From NCBI RefSeq assembly GCF_025567345.1, contig NZ_JAOQJS010000003.1:248001-312000 (forward strand): 64,000 nucleotides of DNA, read 5' to 3'. The DNA is from Coprococcus ammoniilyticus (GTDB taxonomy: Bacteria > Bacillota > Clostridia > Lachnospirales > Lachnospiraceae). The translations under genes and the position numbers were made by a program. Within the stretch, counting starts at the first letter, position 1. Each line of letters starts with the position of its first letter. A model generated the notes under the pieces. It was not told where the DNA came from and searched no databases. It saw nothing but the letters and a program-made list of their open reading frames with translations. Below are positions 35,046-43,356 of the stretch, one piece after another.

Positions 35046-35165
35046 TTGTACTCACCTCTACGACAAACACATTTGTCATTTCTACATGCTGCTTCAACAG
35101 ACACTTGCCCGAAGAATTATTCTCCGGGCAAGATACTGCTTTAAAACATATTGTTCTAAATTCTA

Positions 35166-37886
35166 TTAAGCATCTTTTCCTATCGAAAGGAATCCATTCT
35201 CATTTGCCTTAAGAAGGAATGCAAGACCAATGTTCTTTCTGTTTTCACCTGTTGCTTTGTAGATCTCACCAGTCTCAACCAGAGATTTTGCAATCGTGTT
35301 CAATACATCTTTAAACTGCATCATCTCCCGTCTGTCCTTCGAACTAAGCTTAAAGATATACTGATTCTTTGAGCTGATCAAAAGAATACTGTATGTATGG
35401 ATGTTATCCTTCGAACTTCTGATCGCAGAACCGATCATTCTGGAGTTCGCAATAATAACCTCTGCATTCTCATCTGGCAGATATTCTGATACAATCAGTT
35501 TATAAATCTTCAGATAATCCTGCTCTGCTGTCGCATTGACAGGCATCTCAGCCACCGCAAATTCAACAACAGAATCGGCGAGCTTGATCGTACCGCCTTC
35601 ATCATTGATCGTTGCTGAACATTCTTTTGGAACACATAAGCGGAAAAACTTGTTCTCCACAATCTTCTGTCCCTTACCCGGTTCACGGATAATCAGATCT
35701 ACATAATGCATTTCCAGTTTGTTCATCGCTACGATAGCAGTCTCATCACCGGTCTCTGCAAGCTCGATCAGTGCATCATACAAACTCCAGATCTGCTGTG
35801 TTGTAAACGGAACCAGTTCAAACAGCTTTTCGATAGCCGGAACGTAACCCATACTTGCATTTTCGATATAGAGCTTGATAGCCTCTTCGTTATCGAGTCC
35901 CTTTTCAACCTTATAATTAATAACTCTGAACAGATTTTCCTTATCCCAGTCATCAAAGTTCGCATTAAAGGCTTTCTCAAAATACTTGATACTCTTGATC
36001 TCGCCCTTATAATTTTCCTGTTTCTCCTGAAGCTGATAGATACGTCCAAGTTCATATCCTGCTCTAGCACTTCCAAGTCCAAGTGCTTCCAGATATGCTT
36101 TCTCAATCTCGTACGGCGTTGCTATATAGAAAATCTGCTGTTGTTTCATCATTGCGATCTTAATTGCTGCAGATTCACTTCCTGCCTGAACCGCTCTTTC
36201 CCATTTCTCAACGGCCGTCTGGAGATCTTCACCCTTCAGTTCCTCAAGATCCTTGATATAACCTTCTGCTTCCGGTATACCGTTCTCTCTTGCCTTCTTG
36301 AAATATTCCAGAGCCTTTCTTCCATCTCTCTTGGTACGGAGTAATCCATAATAATAAATACGTCCCAGATAGAATGCAACTCGCTTATGTCCCAGCCGTT
36401 CTGCATTCTCGTACCAGTTCAAAGCTTTCATGTAATCTTTCATCTGCTGATCGTATACATTACCAATCAGGAACGCAAGTTCCGGATCCTTCGTTGCTTC
36501 AAACAACTGCTTTGCATAACTGATCGTCTTTTCCAGATCACGGTATGGGCTGTCCTCATCATAGTATAGCTCTACAAGCAGATAACTTGCTTTGATGCTT
36601 CCAAACTTCAGTGCCTGCTTTGCAGCCTTCATGGCACCTTCATAATCTTCCAGATAGTAACAGTAGATTGCTTCATTGTAATACTGCATATCTCTCCGGT
36701 TTGCACTTTCTTCACTGACCAGTGTCGGATCAATAAATGCAAATGAGTTTGCTACCTCGAAGATAATCTCCTCGTACTGTTCAATGATCTCCATCGTTGC
36801 ACATACGAAACGCATACATGCCAGTCGTCTTCCCTGATAGAACGCAAATGAAACAATACCCTTTTCCATATCCTTATGGTAGTATGTCGTGCAGATACCA
36901 TCTGCATACTCTGTAATATATGCTTTCAACTGTAAATCTTCGTCAAATGCATCATTACAATATCTCAGATAGTTTTCCAACGTCTTCTTAGAATCCTTTG
37001 GTATACTGTCGTAATAAACATAGATTGCAAAGTCTTTATATGTAAGACTTGGTGCGTAATATTCTTCACCGGTTGACTCATTAATCGTCTTTACCCAGTC
37101 TTTTGGAAGTTTGTGGATATATCCTTCCACCTGATTGTGTACATAGGAATACTGATACTGTAACCTGGATGCCTCGATCACCTTATATCGTGGCTCTTTT
37201 CCCTTTTCTTTTCTTCTCTGGGAAATCTCCGTATACAGCTTATCTTTTTCCTCAAATTCCAGACTGTCTTCATGTGTGCTTGCATATAACACGCGCTCAT
37301 AAGATGCCCTTGCCTTTGCATCACCGGCATCAGCAAGCTTCTTATACCACTGCATTGCCTTTTCCAGATCAACAGGAACGACGAAATCACTCTTATTTCC
37401 ATATTCATCAATCCGGTTCAGACCGCTTTCATAAATAGAACCAAGGCTCATGTATGCTGCCTTGATACCATAATCCGTTGCTGCCATCTCGAAGTACTTG
37501 ATTGCCTTTGAAAAATTCTGGATTTCCAGCATCATCTTAGCAAGCTTGTATATCACATCACCATCACGGTTCTGATTCACATACTTCTCGTAGTACTTTG
37601 TAGACTTGTTCATATCTACATTTATTTTTGCGTTGCGGTAAACACCCTTTTCATAAAACTCAGCAAGTGCGAGAAGGGCATCATCTCCATATGATTTGTA
37701 CTGGGTATCCATAATACCGATATCTGCAACCTGTTCCAGTATCTTAACAGATTCTTCAGAATCACCATTATCCATAAGATTCATAGCCTTGTTATACTGT
37801 AACTCTACATTATTAACCGGCGCTTTCTTTTTCGAGAATCTGGACACGAAAGGTATTTTCTTAAAAATCCCATCAAAAAATCCCAT
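35166..37886 (-). CDS. Large Sel1/TPR repeat protein
   Basis: About 906 residues. The ATG at 37884-37886 is preceded by GGAGG 8 bp away and starts MGFFDGIFKKIPFVSRF; a GTG 21 bp earlier would bury that site. Most of the protein is alpha-helical repeats of the Sel1/TPR kind, for example KALEYFKKARENGIPEAEGY, AMQWYKKLADAGDAKARASY and KALNWYENAERLGHKRVAFY. They are arranged in an N-terminal block (about 30-220) and a longer block (about 400-700). Between and after them are two related alpha/beta segments (near 250-390 and 750-880), each with a CTTYYHKDME- or HTYSILLIS-like strand set. It has no signal peptide or membrane span, so it is a cytosolic scaffold. Its partners are unknown. Confidence 0.75.
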   Translation of the reverse strand: MGFFDGIFKKIPFVSRFSKKKAPVNNVELQYNKAMNLMDNGDSEESVKILEQVADIGIMDTQYKSYGDDALLALAEFYEKGVYRNAKINVDMNKSTKYYEKYVNQNRDGDVIYKLAKMMLEIQNFSKAIKYFEMAATDYGIKAAYMSLGSIYESGLNRIDEYGNKSDFVVPVDLEKAMQWYKKLADAGDAKARASYERVLYASTHEDSLEFEEKDKLYTEISQRRKEKGKEPRYKVIEASRLQYQYSYVHNQVEGYIHKLPKDWVKTINESTGEEYYAPSLTYKDFAIYVYYDSIPKDSKKTLENYLRYCNDAFDEDLQLKAYITEYADGICTTYYHKDMEKGIVSFAFYQGRRLACMRFVCATMEIIEQYEEIIFEVANSFAFIDPTLVSEESANRRDMQYYNEAIYCYYLEDYEGAMKAAKQALKFGSIKASYLLVELYYDEDSPYRDLEKTISYAKQLFEATKDPELAFLIGNVYDQQMKDYMKALNWYENAERLGHKRVAFYLGRIYYYGLLRTKRDGRKALEYFKKARENGIPEAEGYIKDLEELKGEDLQTAVEKWERAVQAGSESAAIKIAMMKQQQIFYIATPYEIEKAYLEALGLGSARAGYELGRIYQLQEKQENYKGEIKSIKYFEKAFNANFDDWDKENLFRVINYKVEKGLDNEEAIKLYIENASMGYVPAIEKLFELVPFTTQQIWSLYDALIELAETGDETAIVAMNKLEMHYVDLIIREPGKGQKIVENKFFRLCVPKECSATINDEGGTIKLADSVVEFAVAEMPVNATAEQDYLKIYKLIVSEYLPDENAEVIIANSRMIGSAIRSSKDNIHTYSILLISSKNQYIFKLSSKDRREMMQFKDVLNTIAKSLVETGEIYKATGENRKNIGLAFLLKANENGFLSIGKDA

Positions 37887-37983
37887 ATCTGCTTCCTCCG
37901 ATGACACATATCCATTAATAATCTGATTTTATCACATTCAACCAAAGCGTGCAATAAAAACACCAATTAATTAACAGAAGATT

Positions 37984-38241
37984 TTATGCATTCGCTGTCA
38001 GATATTCTGAGATCTCCTTTACTGCTGCTGCTTCATCTTTTCCATCTGCAATGACCGTAATCTCCTGTCCTTCTGTAAATCCCATACTCATCATGCCCAT
38101 AATGCTCTTGGCATTGATTTTTTTGTCATCTGATACAAGATGGATCTGGCTCTCATACTGACTTGCGATCTGTACAAGTACTGCCACTGGTCTTTCTTCG
38201 GTTCCTTCGGTCATGGCTACCTTAACTGTTCTTTCTAACAT
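37984..38241 (-). CDS. Crh-like HPr family protein lacking the active-site histidine
   Basis: 85 residues with the complete HPr fold pattern. In PTS HPr the phosphorylated His15 lies in the motif GIHARP; here the aligned stretch is EGTEERPVAVLVQIAS, so His is replaced by Glu while the following Arg is kept. The regulatory serine region NAKSIMGMMSMG is intact. Bacillus Crh likewise has no His15 (Gln) but is phosphorylated on Ser46 by HPr kinase to work with CcpA in catabolite repression. The gene is followed immediately by whiA and rapZ, the same neighbourhood as crh in Bacillus, and hprK is 4 kb away. It is probably a regulatory, not sugar-transport, HPr. Confidence 0.88.
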   Translation of the reverse strand: MLERTVKVAMTEGTEERPVAVLVQIASQYESQIHLVSDDKKINAKSIMGMMSMGFTEGQEITVIADGKDEAAAVKEISEYLTANA

Positions 38242-38250
38242 TTTTTCCTC

Positions 38251-39231
38251 CTACACATACGACTTTTGTCTTAGGTCTTCTGCTATTTCACTTATTTTTC
38301 TTAATCTATGATTGACTCCCGATTTTCCAATGGGAGGATTCATCATCTCGCCTAATTCTTTCAGCGACGCATCCGGTTCTTCCAGCCGGAGTTCTGCAAG
38401 ACTCCGCAGATTATCCGGAAGATATGTGATACCTCTTGTTTCTATCACATAATTGATATCCTGGATCTGTCGGACAGCCGCACTGACTGTTTTATTCAGA
38501 TTCGCTGCTTCGCAATTTACCCTGCGGTTTACATTATTACTTATATCTTTTAATATTCTCACATTTTCCATATTCATTAAAGAAATGTGAGCGCCCATGA
38601 TGTTCAACATATCAACGATCATGGTTCCATCCTTTATATAACAGACACTATACTTTTTTCTGGCAATGACACGGCTTTCGATATCAAGCTCCGCCATGAT
38701 CTTCCCGATCATTCCGGCACGATCCTCATTATTACAGACAATCTCCAGATGATATCCTTTCTTCGGATCACTGACCGATCCGGATGTCATAAATACACCT
38801 TTGATAAATGCCCGTTTGCAGCATTGCTGCTGCACAACCATCCGGTTGACTGTCATATCCTGACAGCTTACCTTTGCTACGCCATTCTGAGATATCCCAA
38901 AATCAGGCGAGAGCTTCAGTGTCTGCATCATCCGTTCGATCTCCTGTTGCTGATCTAACACCATCCGGTAGATTCGGCTGTTGCTCCCGGTTCTTTTTAC
39001 GGAACATTCCATACGGATATCAAATAATACCTTGATCAAAGCTGCCATCGTCTTTGCTATAATACTGCGTTCTGTCGTTATACAGAGTTTAAAGAGTGAA
39101 CCATTCCTGTACCATACATCTGCCACCATCGACATCATTCCTGAAAGCTCTGCGATCCTGCAGTGTCTGGCACTGCTGATATTCTTCGCAAGTTCTGCTT
39201 TTACTTCCGAGGAAAAGGACATATGTCTCAC
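38251..39231 (-). CDS. whiA: WhiA sporulation/division-associated DNA-binding protein
   Basis: 326 residues. WhiA combines an N-terminal LAGLIDADG-like homing-endonuclease fold without catalytic activity and a C-terminal helix-turn-helix. It begins MSFSSEVKAELAKNISSARH, typical of the family. The LAGLIDADG-like core spans about 20-200 (FIKGVFMTSGSVSDPKKGYH near 140). The C-terminus has LRLEEPDASLKELGEMMNPP and GKSGVNHRLRKISEIAEDL, the helix-turn-helix. In Bacillus it influences cell division and chromosome segregation. It lies 9 bp from the HPr-like gene and 7 bp from rapZ. Confidence 0.96.
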   Translation of the reverse strand: MRHMSFSSEVKAELAKNISSARHCRIAELSGMMSMVADVWYRNGSLFKLCITTERSIIAKTMAALIKVLFDIRMECSVKRTGSNSRIYRMVLDQQQEIERMMQTLKLSPDFGISQNGVAKVSCQDMTVNRMVVQQQCCKRAFIKGVFMTSGSVSDPKKGYHLEIVCNNEDRAGMIGKIMAELDIESRVIARKKYSVCYIKDGTMIVDMLNIMGAHISLMNMENVRILKDISNNVNRRVNCEAANLNKTVSAAVRQIQDINYVIETRGITYLPDNLRSLAELRLEEPDASLKELGEMMNPPIGKSGVNHRLRKISEIAEDLRQKSYV

Positions 39232-39238
39232 TCCTGTT

Positions 39239-40117
39239 CTACAATTTCTTTACGACTGCATCTTTTCCGATATCACGGTGATATATTCTCACAGTGTATG
39301 TGGATTTCTGCAGACGATTATATACTTCATTCGCGATCGTTACAGAACGGTGTTTGCCACCGGTACAGCCGATCGAGATAACAAGCTGGTTTTTGCCTTC
39401 TTTAATATAATTCGGAATCAGGAACTGTACCAGATCTATAAATTTATCCAGAAATTCCGGTCCTTCCTTACAGTTCATGACATAATCCTGAATCACCTTA
39501 TCATTTCCGGTCAGTGGTCTCAATTCTTCATCATAATAAGGATTTGGCAGGAATCTTACATCCTGCACAATATCCGAATCTCTTGGGATTCCATATTTGA
39601 AGCCAAATGACATAATGGTAATGATAAAATTCCCATATTCCATATTCTGCACAAAGATCTTATCCAGTTCAGATTTAAACTCCCGAACCAACAAATTCGT
39701 TGTATCTATGATATAATCAGCTTCATCCTTGATAAAGCCGATCAGTTCTCTTTCTTTTTTGATACCATCTATGATCCTTCCGTTCTTTGCAGATAATGGA
39801 TGATTCCTTCTTGTTTCCTTGAACCGTTTTACCAGCTTCTCATCTGAACATTCCATAAACAGGATCTCATACTGGTATCCATTTTCTTTCATGTCATTTA
39901 AGCAGGCATTCAACTGGCTTAACGCTCTTCCACTCCGGATATCGACACTGATTGCCACGTTATCAACTTGAATCTGTTCATCATATGCAATTTCCGCAAA
40001 ACGCTTAATAAGCTGGATTGGGAGATTATCCACACAGAAGTATCCTGCATCCTCCAGCGTTTTCATCGCTGTTGTCTTTCCTGCGCCGCTCATTCCTGTC
40101 ACAATTACAAATCTCAT
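39239..40117 (-). CDS. rapZ: RapZ/YvcJ nucleotide-binding protein
   Basis: 292 residues. The P-loop VTGMSGAGKTTAMKTLEDAG is at residues 6-25 and FMECSDEKLVKRFKETRRNH near 82 follows. The C-terminal half has the RNA- or ligand-binding segment with ISIGCTGGKHRSVTIANEVY near 247. E. coli RapZ directs GlmZ sRNA to RNase E according to glucosamine-6-phosphate, while in Bacillus YvcJ hydrolyses GTP and affects competence. The sRNA role is not established in Clostridia. The gene is followed by whiA and shares a 2-bp junction with murB upstream, so the four genes form one operon. Confidence 0.95.
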   Translation of the reverse strand: MRFVIVTGMSGAGKTTAMKTLEDAGYFCVDNLPIQLIKRFAEIAYDEQIQVDNVAISVDIRSGRALSQLNACLNDMKENGYQYEILFMECSDEKLVKRFKETRRNHPLSAKNGRIIDGIKKERELIGFIKDEADYIIDTTNLLVREFKSELDKIFVQNMEYGNFIITIMSFGFKYGIPRDSDIVQDVRFLPNPYYDEELRPLTGNDKVIQDYVMNCKEGPEFLDKFIDLVQFLIPNYIKEGKNQLVISIGCTGGKHRSVTIANEVYNRLQKSTYTVRIYHRDIGKDAVVKKL

Positions 40118-40118
40118 C

Positions 40119-41027
40119 CTAGAATGCCCCCAGTGTCTTTATCTCAAGCTCCAGATCCACACCGGAACTGTCTTTTACTTTTTTCTTTACATCGTCTACC
40201 AACTGCATGACATCAGCCGCCGTTGCGCCGCCTTTGTTCACCACAAAACCACAATGCTTCTCTGATACCTGAGCTCCTCCTACAGTATAACCGCGAAGTC
40301 CCGCATCCATAATCAGTTTTCCTGCAAAATATCCCTCCGGTCGTTTAAAAGTCGATCCTGCCGACGGATATTCCAGTGGCTGCTTTGAGATTCTCGCTTC
40401 TGCCAGCCGTTTCATCTCTTCATCTATCTTATCCATATCTCCGGTCTGAAGTTCAATTACAGCTTCCAGCACAACCAGACCATCCTGTTCTGCCTTACTG
40501 TGGCGGTAGCCGAATTCCATATCTGCACCCGCGATCTCATAGATCTGTCCATCCTGATCCAGCACCTTTACAGATGTGATAATATGCTTCATCTCTCCGC
40601 CATATGCTCCTGCATTCATATAAACAGCACCACCAACGCTACCCGGTATACCAGATGCAAATTCCATTCCGGTCAGTCCGTGCTGTTTTGCTGTTACCGC
40701 AGTTTTGATCAGGGATGCACCTGCCTGCGCAGTAATCCTTGTTCCTTCCACCGTGATCCTAGACATTCCATCTGCTATATGAATGATCATTCCACGATAG
40801 CCATCATCTGATACCAGTAAGTTGCTTCCATTTCCCATAATAAAAAACGGAACTTTTTCCTTTTTACAGAGGTCTGCAAGCTCTGCGATCTGCTCCGGTT
40901 TCTCCGGTTCAGCAATAAAATCTGCTTTTCCACCGATCCGGAAGGTTGTATATCGGTTCAAAGGTTCTTTTGTTTTTATTCTGTTTTCTCCTGTGATCGC
41001 TGCTGCGCTCTCATAAAACGATGTCAT
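40119..41027 (-). CDS. murB: UDP-N-acetylenolpyruvoylglucosamine reductase
   Basis: MurB reduces the enolpyruvyl group to lactate to give UDP-MurNAc, using FAD and NADPH. The 302-residue protein is the short type IIa form: FAD-binding VPFFIMGNGSNLLVSDDGYR near 70 and GLTGMEFASGIPGSVGGAVY near 120. The catalytic Ser is in EYPSAGSTFKRPEGYFAGKL near 225, and QVSEKHCGFVVNKGGATAAD near 255 contains the substrate-binding residues. It heads the murB-rapZ-whiA-HPr cluster with a 1-bp gap to rapZ, linking wall precursor synthesis to the rapZ operon, as in many Firmicutes. Confidence 0.96.
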   Translation of the reverse strand: MTSFYESAAAITGENRIKTKEPLNRYTTFRIGGKADFIAEPEKPEQIAELADLCKKEKVPFFIMGNGSNLLVSDDGYRGMIIHIADGMSRITVEGTRITAQAGASLIKTAVTAKQHGLTGMEFASGIPGSVGGAVYMNAGAYGGEMKHIITSVKVLDQDGQIYEIAGADMEFGYRHSKAEQDGLVVLEAVIELQTGDMDKIDEEMKRLAEARISKQPLEYPSAGSTFKRPEGYFAGKLIMDAGLRGYTVGGAQVSEKHCGFVVNKGGATAADVMQLVDDVKKKVKDSSGVDLELEIKTLGAF

Positions 41028-41096
41028 ATAATTTTAAACTCCTGACCTGTTTTTATTCCGGATTCTCAAGAATCTTATAAACCTGATAGACAAAAC

Positions 41097-41188
41097 AAAG
41101 CCTTTAACATAAGGTTTTGCATGCTGTTCCAGTTGATTTCTCAAAATCTCAAACACTACCACACAATATCATACATTAAAGGCTTTTA
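41097..41188. terminator. Inverted repeat with U tails on both strands between ROK and murB
   Basis: AAAGCCTTTAA (41097-41107) and TTAAAGGCTTT (41177-41187) are perfectly complementary around a loop of about 70 nt. Each outer side is followed by T-rich sequence on its strand. On the minus strand it follows the ROK gene and could end its transcript, but the long loop makes it weak as a classic terminator. Confidence 0.45.
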
Positions 41189-41271
41189 GAATTCAATATT
41201 AAAAATGTATAGAATTTTCAGGGCGTTTCAACCCGATTTATGTAATTTACACATAGTTTACTTAATACTTT

Positions 41272-42213
41272 TTACTGATTCAGTATACTGCACGCACCAC
41301 CATACATACCCGCATCATTACCAAGTGTAGCAAGTGCAAACTTGGTCTGTCTACATGCATGAAATGCATATTGTGCAAAATATTTTGCAGTTGTATCGAT
41401 CAGGATATCTCCTGCTCTGGATACGCCACCACCGATTACGAAGATTTCAGGATCTACTACACATGCGATCTGGGCAAGTGCTTTTCCAAGAACCTTTCCA
41501 TGATTTTCTACCAGCGTTGCTGCAAGCTCATCACCTTCTTTTGCTGCATCAAAGATCTCTTTTGCTGAAATGTACTGGATCTGACGAAGCTTGGATGGCT
41601 TGTCTGTTGTATTTAAAATGATCTTTGCCATACGAACGATACCGGTTGCTGATGTGTACTGTTCCAGACAGCCCTTGTTACCACATCCGCATACTTCTGT
41701 CTCGTCGTCATTTACGCAAATATGTCCGATCTCACCGCCTGCACCGTTGGTTCCCGCGAGCATCTTTCCATTTAAAATAATACCGCCACCGACACCGGTT
41801 CCAAGTGTTACCATTACGATATCCTTATGGCCTTTTCCACCGCCCTGCCACATCTCACCGAGCGCTGCCATGTTTGCATCATTTCCGGCTTTTACAGGAA
41901 GGTCTAATAATTTGCTGAGTTCTTCTTCTACATTGAAGATTCCCCATCCAAGATTTACACATTTGATAACCGTGCCGTCTGCCTTTACAGGACCCGGAAC
42001 ACCCATTCCAACACCTGCTACATCAGACTTCTCGATCCTTTTCTCTGCCAGTTTATCTTCAACAGATGCTGCGATATCGCTTAAGATATATTTTCCGCCT
42101 TCATCTGTTCTTGTTGTGATCTCCCATTTCTCAACCATCTCACCCTGTGTTGTAAACAGACCGATCTTTACGGTTGTTCCTCCGATATCTACTCCAAATA
42201 CATAGTTTGCCAT
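41272..42213 (-). CDS. glcK: ROK family glucokinase
   Basis: About 313 residues. The ASKHA ATP loop FGVDIGGTTVKIGLFT is at the N-terminus. The sugar-binding LAGTNGAGGEIGHICVN is near residue 150, directly followed by the ROK zinc site CGCGNKGCLEQYTSA. FVIGGGVSRAGDILI near 280 is the adenosine motif. It should phosphorylate free glucose taken up without the PTS. The start at 42213 is preceded by AGGAGG, and the ATG at 42240 would overlap the hprK end. The gene starts 4 bp after the hprK stop, so hprK and the glucokinase are translationally coupled, fitting shared control of sugar use. Confidence 0.93.
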   Translation of the reverse strand: MANYVFGVDIGGTTVKIGLFTTQGEMVEKWEITTRTDEGGKYILSDIAASVEDKLAEKRIEKSDVAGVGMGVPGPVKADGTVIKCVNLGWGIFNVEEELSKLLDLPVKAGNDANMAALGEMWQGGGKGHKDIVMVTLGTGVGGGIILNGKMLAGTNGAGGEIGHICVNDDETEVCGCGNKGCLEQYTSATGIVRMAKIILNTTDKPSKLRQIQYISAKEIFDAAKEGDELAATLVENHGKVLGKALAQIACVVDPEIFVIGGGVSRAGDILIDTTAKYFAQYAFHACRQTKFALATLGNDAGMYGGACSILNQ

Positions 42214-42217
42214 TTTT

Positions 42218-43168
42218 CTACTGCTCCTCCTTATTTGCATTGCCCTTCATGATATTCTGCGTCACTCTGTTATATAATTCCTGTGCCGCATTATATCCCA
42301 TCTTCTTCTGTCTGTGGTTAACCGCTGCAGATTCAACAATGATCGCGATATTTCTGCCCGGACGGATCGGAATATTATGACTTACGACTTTATTTCCAAG
42401 AAATTCCGTGTACTGGTCTTCCAGTCCCAGACGGTCATACTCCGTATCCTTGCTCCACTCTTCCAGATTGATGACCAGATCGATGTTCTGATCCAGCTTT
42501 ACACATTCTACACCAAACAGTGATTTTACGTCAATGATTCCAATACCACGCAGCTCGATAAAATGTCTGGTAATATCCGGCGCCCGTCCAACCAGCGTCG
42601 CATCACTGACCTTCTTGATCTCAACCACATCATCTGCAACCAGACGGTGGCCTCTCTTGATCAGCTCCAGAGCAGCCTCCGATTTACCGATACCACTCTC
42701 ACCCATGATCAGAACACCTTCGCCGTATACATCGACCAGTACAGCATGTACGGATATTCTTGGTGCCAGTTCTACATGGAGCCAACGATCTACCTCATGT
42801 ACAAATGCAGATGTAACGGCACTTGATGTGAGGACAGGCACTCCGTGCTTCTTTCCTGCTTCTATAATAAATTCATATGGTTCCAGATCTCTGCAGAATA
42901 TCAGACACGGCGGCTTATATGAGAAAAATTCATTTATGATCTTGATATTTTCTTCCTCTGTATGCATCGCTGCAATATAGGCATGTTCTACATTTCCGCA
43001 TATCTGGATACGTCCTGCATCAAAATGTTCAAAGAATCCTCCAAACTGTACCGCCGGGCGGTTCATACCCGGATCCTGGATCAGCACCTTATCGGTATCG
43101 ATCTCCGGTGTATAATTCTTCAGATTCATTTTCTCTATGAGTTTGGATACTGTTATACTATAAACCAT
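42218..43168 (-). CDS. hprK: HPr kinase/phosphorylase
   Basis: HprK phosphorylates HPr and Crh on Ser46 when glycolytic intermediates are high and reverses this with phosphate when sugar is scarce. The 316-residue length is normal. The C-terminal kinase domain has the P-loop VLIMGESGIGKSEAALELIK near residue 155 and HRLVADDVVEI near 178. ELRGIGIIDVKSLFG near 208 is the conserved signature. The N-terminal 130 residues form the regulatory domain. It overlaps neither neighbour but is 4 bp from the glucokinase start. A strong promoter precedes it. The likely substrate is the Crh-like protein at 38 kb, possibly with a true HPr elsewhere. Confidence 0.97.
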   Translation of the reverse strand: MVYSITVSKLIEKMNLKNYTPEIDTDKVLIQDPGMNRPAVQFGGFFEHFDAGRIQICGNVEHAYIAAMHTEEENIKIINEFFSYKPPCLIFCRDLEPYEFIIEAGKKHGVPVLTSSAVTSAFVHEVDRWLHVELAPRISVHAVLVDVYGEGVLIMGESGIGKSEAALELIKRGHRLVADDVVEIKKVSDATLVGRAPDITRHFIELRGIGIIDVKSLFGVECVKLDQNIDLVINLEEWSKDTEYDRLGLEDQYTEFLGNKVVSHNIPIRPGRNIAIIVESAAVNHRQKKMGYNAAQELYNRVTQNIMKGNANKEEQ

Positions 43169-43206
43169 CTTCTCCTCCTGTTTTCCCTAGTTTCAGTTCT
43201 TGTTTC

Positions 43207-43235
43207 ATTATATTCTACAACCTATTTATCGTCAA
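43207..43235 (-). promoter_or_regulatory. Strong predicted promoter of hprK-glucokinase
   Basis: On the minus strand TTGACG (43230-43235), 17 bp, then a perfect TATAAT (43207-43212), about 40 bp before hprK. Confidence 0.75.
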
Positions 43236-43356
43236 TTCATCAATTTATTTTTTCAGGAAAAAAGCCACCTGTTTTCTGAATCTTATGTTATACTGATTTT
43301 TATGTGTGAATCTGCTGTTTTTAGAATACGCAGCGGAAAGGATATGAATTCAAAGT

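Noticed and set aside
41591..42205. 204-codon plus-strand frame opposite the ROK glucokinase
   Set aside because: Shadow of the glucokinase gene: Pro/Ser-rich product, no ribosome site, no recognisable domain.
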